Positions 52,339 to 61,420 of a stretch of 64,000 nt of DNA are shown one piece after another; position 1 is the first letter of the stretch; every line of letters begins with the position of its first letter. Made by a program: the position numbers and the translations under genes. A model generated the notes under the pieces. The model was not told the DNA's origin, made no database searches, and saw nothing but the letters and a program-made list of their open reading frames with translations. The stretch is from Nanohaloarchaea archaeon B1-Br10_U2g21 (GTDB taxonomy: Archaea; Nanohalarchaeota; Nanosalinia; Nanosalinales; Nanosalinaceae), in assembly GCA_001563915.1 (NCBI GenBank), contig LKMP01000002.1:42630-106629 (forward strand), read 5' to 3'.

Positions 52339-53427
52339 CTAATTTGATTTTTCTTCTAGCTCGTCTTCTAGACCTAGTTTTTCTGCGAGTTCTTTGTAGC
52401 GGTTTCTGATGGTGACTTCTGTTACTCCTACTACATCTGCCACTTCCCTCTGTGTTCGTTTTTCGCCTTCTAAGACTGCTGCGATGTAAAGTGCTGCTGC
52501 AGCGAGGCCTGTTGGCCCTCTTCCGCTGAGTAGATCTCTTTCTCTTGCTTCTTTGAGTATGTTTCTTGCTCTTGCTTGGACCTCTCCGCTTAATTGGAGT
52601 TTTCCTGCAAATCTTGGTACGTAGTCTTGTGGTTTGGCCGGCAGGATTCTGAGGCCTAGTTCTCTTGCTACGTATCTGTATGCTCGTCCAATTTCTCTTT
52701 TTTCGATTCCTGATGCGTCACTGATTTCGTCTAGTGTTCTTGGCGTTCCTTGTTTTCTTGCAACGATGTAGATAAGTGCAGAGATTATGGATTCCATTGA
52801 TCGTCCGCGTACGAGGCCTTGGTCGACTGCTTTTTCGTATAGTCTTGCTGTTTCTTCGTGGACTGATTCAGGGAGGTTGAGGTTTGAGATCATTGAGTTT
52901 AGTTCGCTCAATGCAAACCCTAGGTTTCGGTCTTTACTCTTCGTGAGTCTTTTGTGCCATTTTCTTAGCCTATAATATTGGGCTCTTTTGTTTCCGCTGA
53001 CTTTGTATAGTTCTCCAGAACCTTTTCCAATTTCTGTGGACATACCCATGTCGTGTTTAGTATAAGTTAGAGGTTGTCCTGCTCGAGCTTTTTTCTCTTT
53101 TTCTTCAGCGTTGAATGCTCTCCATTCTGCAGATTCATCGATTCGGTCTTCGTCTATGACCGTTCCACATTCTATACAGATTAGCTCTCCTTTGGCAGAG
53201 TCTTCTTCGAAGCGTTGTGCGCCACATTCTGGACATGTTAGTACTGTGTCGCCTTCTTCAGCTTCTTCCTGTCTTACTTCATACCCTTCTTCGGTTTCTT
53301 CTCCTTCTTCCAGTGTTTCAGTTTCTTCTTGTTCTTCTTCCTGTTTCCACTCATCAGGGATATCGTACTCATCAATCTGTCTTCTTGGTATATTCTCCTG
53401 TGCGTGGTTTTGTTTTTGGTCATCCAT
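52339..53427 (-). CDS. tfb: Transcription initiation factor TFB
   Basis: A 362-residue TFIIB homologue. The zinc ribbon uses C65, C68, C84 and C87 (LTCPECGAQRF and ICIECGTV); the B-finger/linker region RIDESAEWRAF follows, then two cyclin repeats, the second with the helix-turn-helix TQREVADVVGVTEVTIRNRY. Unusually, about 60 residues of very acidic, proline-poor sequence precede the zinc ribbon, where most archaeal TFBs have only a few. Standard core, so function is secure. Confidence 0.95.
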   Translation of the reverse strand: MDDQKQNHAQENIPRRQIDEYDIPDEWKQEEEQEETETLEEGEETEEGYEVRQEEAEEGDTVLTCPECGAQRFEEDSAKGELICIECGTVIDEDRIDESAEWRAFNAEEKEKKARAGQPLTYTKHDMGMSTEIGKGSGELYKVSGNKRAQYYRLRKWHKRLTKSKDRNLGFALSELNSMISNLNLPESVHEETARLYEKAVDQGLVRGRSMESIISALIYIVARKQGTPRTLDEISDASGIEKREIGRAYRYVARELGLRILPAKPQDYVPRFAGKLQLSGEVQARARNILKEARERDLLSGRGPTGLAAAALYIAAVLEGEKRTQREVADVVGVTEVTIRNRYKELAEKLGLEDELEEKSN

Positions 53428-53561
53428 TTTAGAATCAGTCCTCGCCAGTAACCTTTAAAACTCCCCCAATCTTTATAACTCTTTCTCCGACTTAGATTAC
53501 TCTCCAGTAGTTACTCCCTAAGACAGTGGTAATTTAACTAACTCTTCATAAACTGTCCTTT

Positions 53562-54599
53562 ATGGATAAACAGGAGCACTTGAGAGCAAAAAGAGAAACA
53601 CTGCTGGTCGCACTGCTCCTTGTATTAGGTAGCATATTCATTGTGTACCCTTTTATGGACGCAATTGTCCTAGCCGCAGCCGTAGCCTATTTATTAGCGT
53701 TTGGGCACTCCAAACTGAATAACTACATCCAAAACAATACTTTATCCACTACAATAATCATCTCGGGCCTACTATCAATGATATCAGTAAGCCTATACTT
53801 CTTTATTGAAAATATCTTCACCATTATCGATAGAGTCAATATATTCGTACAAACAATAGAGGATCAAATAATAGCCTCACTAGATCCATTAGACCTCCCC
53901 TCATACTTTATAGATAGCATCAGCGATTTCTTCAACCAAGCCTCAGCCTGGGCTACAGATATATTACTAAACATTTTTACCACACTACCTTACTTCCTCA
54001 TACAAGTCGGCATATTTCTAGTAACGGCAATTTACTTGTATAAAGATCGTAAAAAGATTTATTCGGGCATCACTTCAGTCATAGAAGGCCTGCCTGAAAC
54101 TGAACAGCGCATTATCAATTCATTAATCGACTCCGTAGATTCTATTTTTAGAGGCGTATTCCTAACTCAACTCATAGTCGCGGGAATAATGGGTATTGCT
54201 GCAGCCATAGGATTTTACATTATAGGTTTAGTTACTTCGCCAATACCTCTGATCCCCGTATGGGCTTTATTGATAGCCGTATTCGCAATTCTACCAATAA
54301 TCGCAGCATTCATGGTTTATGCCCCTCTTGGCGCTTACTATATCGTAGCCGCTGAACCTCTGAAAGGAGGACTTATAATAATGTATGGCATAGTCGTCCT
54401 GCAAATCTTGCCTGAAACACTTTTTAGGCCTTATGTTGGCGCTAAAAAGCTTAATGAACACCCTCTAATTATTTTTATTGGATTTATAGCAGGCCCCTTA
54501 GTATTAGGTGTTAAAGGAATAGTCTTGGGGCCTCTGATGTTAATTCTAACGAAGCAGTTTATACTGAACTATACTGATCTCGTTTCCTCACAGGATTAA
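53562..54599 (+). CDS. AI-2E/PerM-family membrane protein
   Basis: A 345-residue polytopic protein of the AI-2E/PerM family: paired N-terminal helices (LLVALLLVLGSIFIVYPF), a central hairpin with FRGVFLTQLIVAGIMGIAAAI, and the C-terminal LPIIAAFMVYAPLGAYYI plus LPETLFRPYVGAKKLNEHPL, which is a family signature. Members include sodium/proton or small-molecule exporters; the old AI-2 name should not be taken as function. It overlaps the convergent nob1 gene by 41 bases. Confidence 0.82.
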   Translation: MDKQEHLRAKRETLLVALLLVLGSIFIVYPFMDAIVLAAAVAYLLAFGHSKLNNYIQNNTLSTTIIISGLLSMISVSLYFFIENIFTIIDRVNIFVQTIEDQIIASLDPLDLPSYFIDSISDFFNQASAWATDILLNIFTTLPYFLIQVGIFLVTAIYLYKDRKKIYSGITSVIEGLPETEQRIINSLIDSVDSIFRGVFLTQLIVAGIMGIAAAIGFYIIGLVTSPIPLIPVWALLIAVFAILPIIAAFMVYAPLGAYYIVAAEPLKGGLIIMYGIVVLQILPETLFRPYVGAKKLNEHPLIIFIGFIAGPLVLGVKGIVLGPLMLILTKQFILNYTDLVSSQD

Positions 54600-55008
54600 T
54601 CCCGCAAGAAGTACACATTTTTTCAGTTTCTTTTCCGCAGCTCGGACACTTCATCACCCATGAAATCTTTCTAGATGCCACATCATCAAGAAAACCTTCA
54701 ACCTTTGCCTCCAAATGGTGCGCAAGGTTCTGAAGTCCTTTATCATCCGTCATCAATACTACTTCTCTATCAATAGCTAGTGCAAGTAATGATTCATCAA
54801 CTTCGGAAGTATTAGAGCATATCTCTCTTGATTTCTGCTCTACTTTCTCTATAGACTCTTTTGATGGTTGAACAGTCTCAATGTCTAACGCAAGACTCCT
54901 AGTCTTTGAATAGTCTGATTTAAGCTCTGCAATCGCTTCTGGAGTTGTAAGAGCCTTTTCATCTAGGCCTCTGCCATGAATTATCACATTAGTATCTACT
55001 ACTTTCAC
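54559..55008 (-). CDS. nob1: Archaeal Nob1-type PIN endonuclease with zinc ribbon
   Basis: A 149-residue protein: N-terminal PIN domain (VVDTNVIIHG with Asp 5; LALAIDREVVLMTDDKGL) and a C-terminal zinc ribbon with CPSCG and CTSCG. This is the archaeal Nob1, which cuts the 3' end of 16S rRNA during ribosome maturation. It starts with GTG at 55008. Its last 41 bases overlap the PerM-family gene on the other strand. Confidence 0.88.
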   Translation of the reverse strand: MKVVDTNVIIHGRGLDEKALTTPEAIAELKSDYSKTRSLALDIETVQPSKESIEKVEQKSREICSNTSEVDESLLALAIDREVVLMTDDKGLQNLAHHLEAKVEGFLDDVASRKISWVMKCPSCGKETEKMCTSCGINPVRKRDQYSSV

Positions 55009-55064
55009 GTTTCTAAATTAAGTATAGTTAAAAAATCTTTTAGTGTAATTGTTTACTGTTAACA

Positions 55065-55265
55065 ATGAAACTACCCAAAGCAGCAGTGGAAAGAATAATA
55101 AGGAATGCTGGAGCAGAAAGAGTGTCCAGTGAGGCGGTCGAAGATTTAAAGGAAGCTATAGAAGAGTTAGGAATGGAAATAGCGGAAGACGCTTCCGAGA
55201 TGGCCGATTACGCTAATAGAAAAACCATTGAAAGAGAAGACATTGAGATGGCGGTGACCTACTAA
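55065..55265 (+). CDS. Archaeal histone
   Basis: A 66-residue classical histone: MKLPKAAVERIIRNAGAERV (helix 1 and loop 1), the long central helix, then RKTIEREDIEMAVTY (loop 2 and helix 3). The DNA-contacting RKT and the hydrophobic core are intact. It is more acidic than mesophilic histones. Its stop overlaps the next ATG as TAATG, linking it to aIF5A. It would wrap DNA as oligomers. Confidence 0.93.
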   Translation: MKLPKAAVERIIRNAGAERVSSEAVEDLKEAIEELGMEIAEDASEMADYANRKTIEREDIEMAVTY

Positions 55266-55645
55266 TGCCTAAACAAATAGAAGCCTCCTCAGTTAAAAGC
55301 GGTTCAATGATTATGCTAGACGGAGAACCATGCGAAGTCCGTTCTATGTCAAAATCAAGTCCTGGAAAACACGGATCTGCTAAATGCAAAATTAAAGCTC
55401 GAGGAGTATTCGACGATAAAGATCGACACGTCACCAAGCCTGGAGACGCAAACTTAATGAGTCCTGACGTAGCTAAAAAAGAAGGACAGATTGTATCCAA
55501 AGATGGAAGCATAGCGCAAGTAATGGATATGGATACATACGAAACAGAAGAGATGCAGCTCCCAGATGATCTCGATGCCTCCGAAGGCCAGAACCTAAAG
55601 TACTGGGAAATCGATGGAAGAATACTTGTCAAAGGCCTGAAATAA
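55265..55645 (+). CDS. eif5a: Translation factor aIF5A
   Basis: A 126-residue aIF5A, which helps the ribosome through polyproline and other slow peptide bonds. The hypusination loop reads SPGKHGSAKCK with Lys 35 as the modified residue. N-terminal SH3-like and C-terminal OB domains are both present (length normal). Coupled to the histone by a 1-base stop/start overlap. Confidence 0.93.
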   Translation: MPKQIEASSVKSGSMIMLDGEPCEVRSMSKSSPGKHGSAKCKIKARGVFDDKDRHVTKPGDANLMSPDVAKKEGQIVSKDGSIAQVMDMDTYETEEMQLPDDLDASEGQNLKYWEIDGRILVKGLK

Positions 55646-55696
55646 CGGCCACCCATCACCACTTATTTTTTACATACCTTCAACCAAATTCTCTCC

Positions 55697-57010
55697 ATGG
55701 AACTAGAAAAAGTCAAGAAAAAAGTACTAAAAAAATACTACCCTTCTACTGAAGAGCTAAAGGAATCAAGGCAACTTTTCCAAGAAATACAGTCCTTGAT
55801 AAAAGAAACATACGGACTCAACTCTCATTTTGCAGGATCAGCCTCTCGTGGCACATGTAGAAAAGGCGACAAAGACATAGACATATTCGTTCTTTTCTCT
55901 AAAGAAACTCCTAGAAGAGAGCTTGAGGAGAAAGGCTTAGAAGTTGGAAAGACTGTCTTTGAAAAGATAGGTACAGAATACCACGTCGAGTATGCAGAGC
56001 ATCCTTATACTAAAGGATTAGTCAAAGGCCATGAAGTAGAAATTGTGCCTTGTTATGATGTGCCATCAGGAGAAATACAGAGCTCAGTAGACCGGACACC
56101 CCACCATACGAGATGGACTAAGGATAACCTCAATGAAACTCAGAAAAGAGACGTTGTAGCGCTCAAAAAGTTTTTAGAAGCTCAAGAATTATATGGCTCC
56201 TCTCTAAAAACAGAGGGTTTCTCAGGCTACCTATGCGAAATTCTTATCTCATACTACGGGAGTTTTGAAGAATTAATAGAAAACGCATCCTCTTGGGAAA
56301 AAGAAAAACGGCTAGATTTCAACGAGTCCCCTAAAGACTTCGACTCAAGCTTTGTCGTTATAGATCCTGTTGACCCTGAGAGAAATGTTGCAGCAGTTCT
56401 ATCAACTGAAAATTATGCTAAATTTATTTTCAAAGCTTGGAAACTGAGTCAGAACCCTAGCATATCAATGTTTGAATCCTCTACCGAGTTCAACGAATTT
56501 GAACTAAGACAAGATCTAGATAAGCGAGCAGACTTCTTGGTAATTGAGTTTAAGAGACCTGAAGAAGTAGACGATATTGTTTATCCCCAATTAAGGAAGC
56601 TTGAAAGATTGCTACATACTAAGTTGAAAAAATCAGGATTCAAACTTTATGATTCCGGCGTCTATGCCGAAGACATGGCCAGACTATTTTTTGAGTTGGA
56701 CCGCCATCTGCCCGAAACTGAAGTGGTAAAAGGACCTCAAGTTTACCATAACGAGAAACATCTCGAAGAATTTACCAAAAAATATGAGAATGTATTCATC
56801 CGTGATGAAAGGCTATGTGCTAAGACCGAGCGAGAATTTACTGATGCCCGTAACCTAGTAAAGAACTTCCTGAAAACTGACGTTGAAAGCCTGAAAGAAC
56901 GTGGAGTACCTAATAAAATTGCGCCTCAACTAGAGGAGTACAGGTTTTCTGATATTTTGGATGGCGAAGACGAATGGTTAAAATACCTTTACAACAAATT
57001 GCATGTGTGA
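55697..57010 (+). CDS. cca: Class I CCA-adding enzyme (archaeal)
   Basis: A 437-residue archaeal tRNA nucleotidyltransferase that adds CCA to tRNA 3' ends. The head carries FAGSASRGTCRKGDKDIDIF (Gly 47, Ser 48, catalytic Asp 60 and 62), then the neck and body with VEIVPCYDV and TPHHTRWTKDNL. Complete and normal length. It fits the absence of CCA in both tRNA genes of this window. Seven bases ahead of adkA. Confidence 0.94.
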   Translation: MELEKVKKKVLKKYYPSTEELKESRQLFQEIQSLIKETYGLNSHFAGSASRGTCRKGDKDIDIFVLFSKETPRRELEEKGLEVGKTVFEKIGTEYHVEYAEHPYTKGLVKGHEVEIVPCYDVPSGEIQSSVDRTPHHTRWTKDNLNETQKRDVVALKKFLEAQELYGSSLKTEGFSGYLCEILISYYGSFEELIENASSWEKEKRLDFNESPKDFDSSFVVIDPVDPERNVAAVLSTENYAKFIFKAWKLSQNPSISMFESSTEFNEFELRQDLDKRADFLVIEFKRPEEVDDIVYPQLRKLERLLHTKLKKSGFKLYDSGVYAEDMARLFFELDRHLPETEVVKGPQVYHNEKHLEEFTKKYENVFIRDERLCAKTEREFTDARNLVKNFLKTDVESLKERGVPNKIAPQLEEYRFSDILDGEDEWLKYLYNKLHV

Positions 57011-57017
57011 TATTTGA

Positions 57018-57581
57018 ATGAGCCTAAGCATCTTGACAGGACTATCTGGAGTCGGAAAATCAACAGTATTAGAGGAAGCAGTTCTTCTATCTGACAAAGA
57101 GTATAAAGTCATTAATTATGGAGATAAGATGTTTGAGATCTCTAAAGAACGAAATCTTGTTGATAGTAGAGATGAAATGAAAGAAATAGACACTGCAACA
57201 TACAAGGAAGTTCAAGGAGAAGCTGCAGAACAAATATTTGAACTTTCAAAGGATGAAAACGTAATTCTAGATACACATGCTACGATAAAAACGCCTCATG
57301 GATACATTCCAGGTCTTCCGAAATGGAGTATTGAGCAGCTGAGTCCTGATAAGATTATCATGTTACATGCTTCTGCAGATGAAATATTTGAGAGAACACA
57401 GGGCGATGATAGAAATCGAGAGCACAAATCTGTTGAGGGTATTGAACAGTACCTTAACGTTTCAAGAGAGATGGCTGCAGCTGACGCAGTTCTCACTGGC
57501 GCCTACTTCCAAATTATAGAGAATCCTGATGGTGGAGCAGAAAAAGCGGCAGAGAAGCTTGTAAAAACTTTGAAAGCCTAG
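57018..57581 (+). CDS. adkA: Archaeal adenylate kinase
   Basis: A 187-residue archaeal-type adenylate kinase (AMP + ATP to 2 ADP). P-loop GLSGVGKST at 8-16; VINYGDKMFEISKE and ILDTHATIKTPHGYIPGLP are family signatures. No large LID domain, as usual for this archaeal type. Downstream of cca; its TAG stop interlocks with that of the convergent membrane gene (CTAG). Confidence 0.93.
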   Translation: MSLSILTGLSGVGKSTVLEEAVLLSDKEYKVINYGDKMFEISKERNLVDSRDEMKEIDTATYKEVQGEAAEQIFELSKDENVILDTHATIKTPHGYIPGLPKWSIEQLSPDKIIMLHASADEIFERTQGDDRNREHKSVEGIEQYLNVSREMAAADAVLTGAYFQIIENPDGGAEKAAEKLVKTLKA

Positions 57582-58279
57582 TCGCTTAACTCAGCATAAA
57601 GCTTTGGACTTATGATCATTGTATAAGTTCCCACTATTGATGAAATGGCTCTCCCCAGTACAAATCCTGTGAGACCTATATTCCTTAATGGCCCTGTCGT
57701 TAGTGCAGCAACTCCTAACAAAATAAAGGAAAATATCATAACTGTTGCCACCTTAGTCCTGTGGCTATTTGATGCCTTTGAAGATGATATAATGCTCTTT
57801 ATAGGGCCTGATTCTGTTAGTGTGACTGGTAGAAAATAGATTGAAAAGCTGAAACTGATCAATATTGCAAAAGTCAATATTATTCCGACTATAAAGAACA
57901 AGATGTTGAAACCTGTTAGGAATAGTCCTAGTCCTGCATACATCGGAATTGATGCAGCAGTAAATATGATTATAATCAATAGGGTAGTGAGAAATATTTT
58001 AGGCGAGTTTTGAATAGTTCTTTGTACTGCATGCTTAAGATTAATTTTATTTTTGACTATTTCGGCTACTATAACCGGACTAACTAGGCCTAAAAACATT
58101 ATAACCGGAAAAAACAACATTAGATATACTGAATTAATTAAACTGCCTGATTCAACTGTTATAAGAACCATTATCATCCAGAAACTGCTTATGAGATTTG
58201 TAGCTAGCTTCGGCATAAAGATTGAAGGTCTATCTTTGAGCAATAGTGCAGAATTTTTAAGCAGTTCTGACAGCCTCAT
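57578..58279 (-). CDS. Multi-helix membrane protein, hypothetical
   Basis: A 233-residue protein with a short cytoplasmic N terminus (MRLSELLKNSALLLKDRP), about six hydrophobic helices and few charges. The pattern (paired helices around a SSSKASNSHRTK loop) resembles small haloarchaeal multi-helix families of unknown role and the membrane domain of some glycerophosphodiesterases. No catalytic motif. Stop shared with adkA. Confidence 0.6.
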   Translation of the reverse strand: MRLSELLKNSALLLKDRPSIFMPKLATNLISSFWMIMVLITVESGSLINSVYLMLFFPVIMFLGLVSPVIVAEIVKNKINLKHAVQRTIQNSPKIFLTTLLIIIIFTAASIPMYAGLGLFLTGFNILFFIVGIILTFAILISFSFSIYFLPVTLTESGPIKSIISSSKASNSHRTKVATVMIFSFILLGVAALTTGPLRNIGLTGFVLGRAISSIVGTYTMIISPKLYAELSD

Positions 58280-58425
58280 CTCAATCTACACTATATTAGA
58301 TGGTATACATGATTAAAAAGCCAGTCCTTGTTACTACCGTTCAGAAAACAATTTTTAGATGTTGTATATGCGTTTAACCCGTGCGTCGGGAAACATTAAT
58401 AAGAATTAGTTAATCTACGTCGTAT

Positions 58426-58707
58426 ATGGCGAGCCTCTGGGATATAGGTAAGAGCAGAAAGGAGAAGCTCGCCGATGAATGGGAAAACAATGGAGTGCTG
58501 GAAGAAAAAGTCCAGAAACATCGAGATAAATTTGAGTCAAGGTTCAGAAACAACATGAGCCAAGACGTACCAACTCATCCTTACAAGATTTACAGGAACA
58601 TTGTAGAGTCAAATGAACTTTCAGACGAAGAACGTATTGCACTTGAACACATGAAAGACGAATTTTCAGAAGAATGGCAGATGCTGAAACAGACGCACTC
58701 TAATTAG
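58426..58707 (+). CDS. Hypothetical protein (93 aa)
   Basis: A 93-residue charged helical protein (MASLWDIGKSRKEKLADEWE), with VPTHPYKIYRNIVESNELSD in the middle. No recognised family. Its 3' region carries a possible pseudoknot and a long oligo-T tract. It is monocistronic by position. Function unknown. Confidence 0.55.
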   Translation: MASLWDIGKSRKEKLADEWENNGVLEEKVQKHRDKFESRFRNNMSQDVPTHPYKIYRNIVESNELSDEERIALEHMKDEFSEEWQMLKQTHSN

Positions 58708-58710
58708 GAT

Positions 58711-58754
58711 TCCCTAAGTCGGCAAGTATCTCAGGGGAGGGGAAACAAAGCCGA
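58711..58754 (+). other. Possible pseudoknot-like element in a 3' region
   Basis: Just after the stop at 58707, TCGGC (58719-58723) can pair with GCCGA (58750-58754), while TCCCT (58711-58715) can pair with GGGGA in the loop between them. Crossing pairings of this kind make an H-type pseudoknot. Only a few base pairs are involved, so it could be chance. Confidence 0.3.
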
Positions 58755-58759
58755 ACCAC

Positions 58760-58779
58760 TTTTTTCTCTTTTTCTTTTT
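58760..58779 (+). terminator. Oligo-T terminator
   Basis: A tract of about 20 bases that is almost all T (three T runs split by C) follows the hypothetical gene and its possible pseudoknot; such tracts end archaeal transcripts. Confidence 0.5.
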
Positions 58780-58854
58780 CTACCATCACAAAAAATAAGC
58801 AAATCTACTTAGGACTTCTCCCCATATTCTGTAAATCTTTTACCCAACATCTCA

Positions 58855-60441
58855 TCACAACTCCATATTCTTTGTCATATAAGGCCCTTCTAACTCGTAA
58901 CCCAGCTTCCTATAATATTCTCTCGTACCAACAGCAGATATAACTGCAATTTTATCCTTTTCAAGCTCCAAAGCTTTATCCTCTGCAGCACTCATTAGCT
59001 TCTTACCTAGGCCTGTATGTTGAACATCGCCTTCTGCACCTATATCTGTGGCAGAACCTAAGATCTTCAATTGCCTCACAATTAAAGTATCCTCATCAAT
59101 TTCAGGCCTAAAAGACTCACTAGGAGCTCTCAAACGAATAAAGCCTAATATAATATCTTTCTCCACATCCTCAAAGCTCAAAAAGTATTCCTGACCGCCC
59201 GAAGCATCATAATCGCGCTCTAATAACTCCACTTTTTCAGGAATTTCACCGCGTTTTCTCTCTACATGACCTACTTCCCTACATCGAATGCATCGACATC
59301 GCTCACCCTCTTCTTCAAGCTCCTGTAAAGCCATCTGTCGCATGTTAGTTAATTGAGGTCCTGCATCCACTTCTGTAGAAGGAATATCTCTCATAACCCG
59401 TTTAACTCTTACATGAGGAGGAATCACATTCTTCTGTAGATACTTTAAACGTTCTTTTGCTTCTTCGTCAGTAATGGGTTCAAATTCTCCCTCCTCATAC
59501 TGCCTATATAATTCAGTGCCTTGAATTACTTCGCACGGATAAATCTTGATTTCATCTGGCTGATACTCTTCTTTAGAAAAAACCTGTCTAAATTTTTCAA
59601 TATCATCATCATAATCCTCTCCCGGAAGACCCAGCATAAGATGATAACACACCTTAAAACCCGCATTTTTCAGCCTCTTAGTAGCCTCTTTAACCGGACC
59701 CATCCCATGGCCTCTGTTAGTTATCTCATGAGTTTCATCGAATACAGTTTGAACACCCATCTCCACACGCGTACCTCCCATCTCAAGTATCCGATCAATA
59801 TGTTTTGTCTCTGCAATATCAGGCCTCGTCTCAAAAGTGACACCCACATTCCTAATCTCTGCAGTCTCATTTAGCTTAATAGCCTCCTCAAGAGAATCTG
59901 CTTCCTCAAGCTCAGAATCATCAGGATACGTGTTGAAACCGTCATAAGCTCTCTTCAAGAATTCACGTTGATAATCAGGGTCCTGAAAAGGAAAAGTTCC
60001 GCCCATAATAATTAGTTTAGATTTATCTATACTATGACCATTTTTCTCATACTGTCCTAGCCTATCATGGACCTGATCATACGGATCATACCCATTTCTA
60101 ATAGCCCTACGAGTTGCAGGTTCCTTACCAGTATAGCTTTGCGGAGCATTTTTTCCTTTAGGACAGTAAATACATCCTCCCCCACAGGGTGCGGGCCTCG
60201 CCATAATAGCTATGTTAGCAATTCCGGAAATAGTTCGCATCGGTTTCGTAGTAAGAAGTTTTTTTGCTTTCTCTTCTTCATCCTTCGTAAACTTCAGTAT
60301 ATCAGAATTTTTTGGCATCCCTGGGAATTCAAGACTTGAACAGAGCTTTTTCTTTTGCCTCTCAATTTCGTCCTTATCTTTGAGTTCTCCAGACTCTATT
60401 TTTTCTATTATTTTCCTTGAAAGAGTTTTGAGATTAGACAT
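58855..60441 (-). CDS. elp3: Elp3 radical SAM / GNAT tRNA modification enzyme
   Basis: A 528-residue enzyme that adds a carboxymethyl-type group to C5 of wobble uridine in tRNA. The radical-SAM cluster motif PAPCGGGCIYCPKG gives C86, C90 and C93; GVTFETRPDI and the LGLPGE-type segment follow; the C-terminal GNAT domain carries HTGLGKKLM. Start ATG 60441 is chosen over an in-frame TTG at 60456 by promoter spacing. Complete and normal length. Confidence 0.93.
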   Translation of the reverse strand: MSNLKTLSRKIIEKIESGELKDKDEIERQKKKLCSSLEFPGMPKNSDILKFTKDEEEKAKKLLTTKPMRTISGIANIAIMARPAPCGGGCIYCPKGKNAPQSYTGKEPATRRAIRNGYDPYDQVHDRLGQYEKNGHSIDKSKLIIMGGTFPFQDPDYQREFLKRAYDGFNTYPDDSELEEADSLEEAIKLNETAEIRNVGVTFETRPDIAETKHIDRILEMGGTRVEMGVQTVFDETHEITNRGHGMGPVKEATKRLKNAGFKVCYHLMLGLPGEDYDDDIEKFRQVFSKEEYQPDEIKIYPCEVIQGTELYRQYEEGEFEPITDEEAKERLKYLQKNVIPPHVRVKRVMRDIPSTEVDAGPQLTNMRQMALQELEEEGERCRCIRCREVGHVERKRGEIPEKVELLERDYDASGGQEYFLSFEDVEKDIILGFIRLRAPSESFRPEIDEDTLIVRQLKILGSATDIGAEGDVQHTGLGKKLMSAAEDKALELEKDKIAVISAVGTREYYRKLGYELEGPYMTKNMEL

Positions 60442-60463
60442 ATTTGTGTTTGGCAATAGAAAA

Positions 60464-60472
60464 GTTAAAAAG
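60464..60472. promoter_or_regulatory. Shared TATA-like box of a divergent gene pair
   Basis: GTTAAAAAG is centred about 27 bases from both the elp3 start at 60441 and the sppA-like start at 60495. It supports the ATG choice for elp3. Confidence 0.45.
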
Positions 60473-60494
60473 AAAAACCAGTCTTTAACTGTCT

Positions 60495-61349
60495 ATGAGA
60501 AAATACATCCTAATTTTAACCACATTACTACTGATATCTAGCGCTGCAGCATTCTCTTTCAGCGACTTGTTCACGAATTTAGAGGCTGATGAAGGTGACG
60601 TAGGCATTATAGATCTTTCAGGGCCTGTTGTACCATCTGAAGGCGGATTTACGGCCGGAACTAGTCCTAGCGAAGTAAGAGAGCTTAATCAGCTAGCAGC
60701 ACAACAAGAAGTAGATGCCATAGTGTATGAAATTGATTCTGGAGGCGGCGCAGTTGTAGCTTCAAAAGATGTGAAAAGGAGTATTGAGTCTGTTGACGTA
60801 CCTACAGTCTGCAGAATTCGTGACGTTGGCGCATCAGGAGCCTATCTTTATTCCCTAGGATGCGATTCGATAGTGGCTGATTCAGCATCAATTACTGGAA
60901 GCATAGGAGTTACAAGTTCTTACGTAGAGTTTTCAGAGTTAATGGAAGACATAGGCGTAAATTATGTTAACATAACTACTGGAGACAGAAAAGAATTAGG
61001 TTCTCCATTTGAAGAACCGGATGAAGAAGAAACAGAGCTACTCCATGGCAAGGCAGAAATAATAGGAGACGAGTTTCTTGAAGAAGTTTCAGACTCGAGA
61101 AACCTTACTGACGAACAAGAAGAACTAATAGGTACAGGAGAAATATTTCTAGGCTCAGAAGCAGAAGAACTAGACCTCGTGGATGATTTAGGAGGCAGAA
61201 ATACCGCAATACAAGAAGCAGAGAACTTGACCGGCAAGGATCTTACTCCTGTAAGCATAGACAGGACGCCCTCCTTTAATTTACTCGAACTGTTTCTTCC
61301 TGGCATCGAAATAGGAAGCACAAACTCTCCTTTAAAGGCAATAATGTAG
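60495..61349 (+). CDS. sppA: SppA-like S49 signal peptide peptidase
   Basis: A 284-residue secreted or membrane-tethered S49 serine protease. An N-terminal hydrophobic segment (YILILTTLLLISSAAAF) is a signal peptide or anchor. Catalytic Ser 114 in VGASGAYLYS and Lys 166 in TTGDRKELGSPF form the Ser/Lys dyad of SppA; EIDSGGGAVVASKDV is the usual oxyanion-side segment. It would degrade leftover signal peptides at the membrane. Confidence 0.88.
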   Translation: MRKYILILTTLLLISSAAAFSFSDLFTNLEADEGDVGIIDLSGPVVPSEGGFTAGTSPSEVRELNQLAAQQEVDAIVYEIDSGGGAVVASKDVKRSIESVDVPTVCRIRDVGASGAYLYSLGCDSIVADSASITGSIGVTSSYVEFSELMEDIGVNYVNITTGDRKELGSPFEEPDEEETELLHGKAEIIGDEFLEEVSDSRNLTDEQEELIGTGEIFLGSEAEELDLVDDLGGRNTAIQEAENLTGKDLTPVSIDRTPSFNLLELFLPGIEIGSTNSPLKAIM

Positions 61350-61420
61350 TTAAAATCTAGATAGCGCTAGTACTGCATATACTTTCTTTCTTACTTTTCC
61401 AGAAAATACATCAAATAAGC

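Noticed and set aside
53562..54599. Autoinducer-2 exporter (quorum sensing)
   Set aside because: The family name AI-2E is historical; no LuxS or other AI-2 gene is visible, so only the PerM-type family is claimed.
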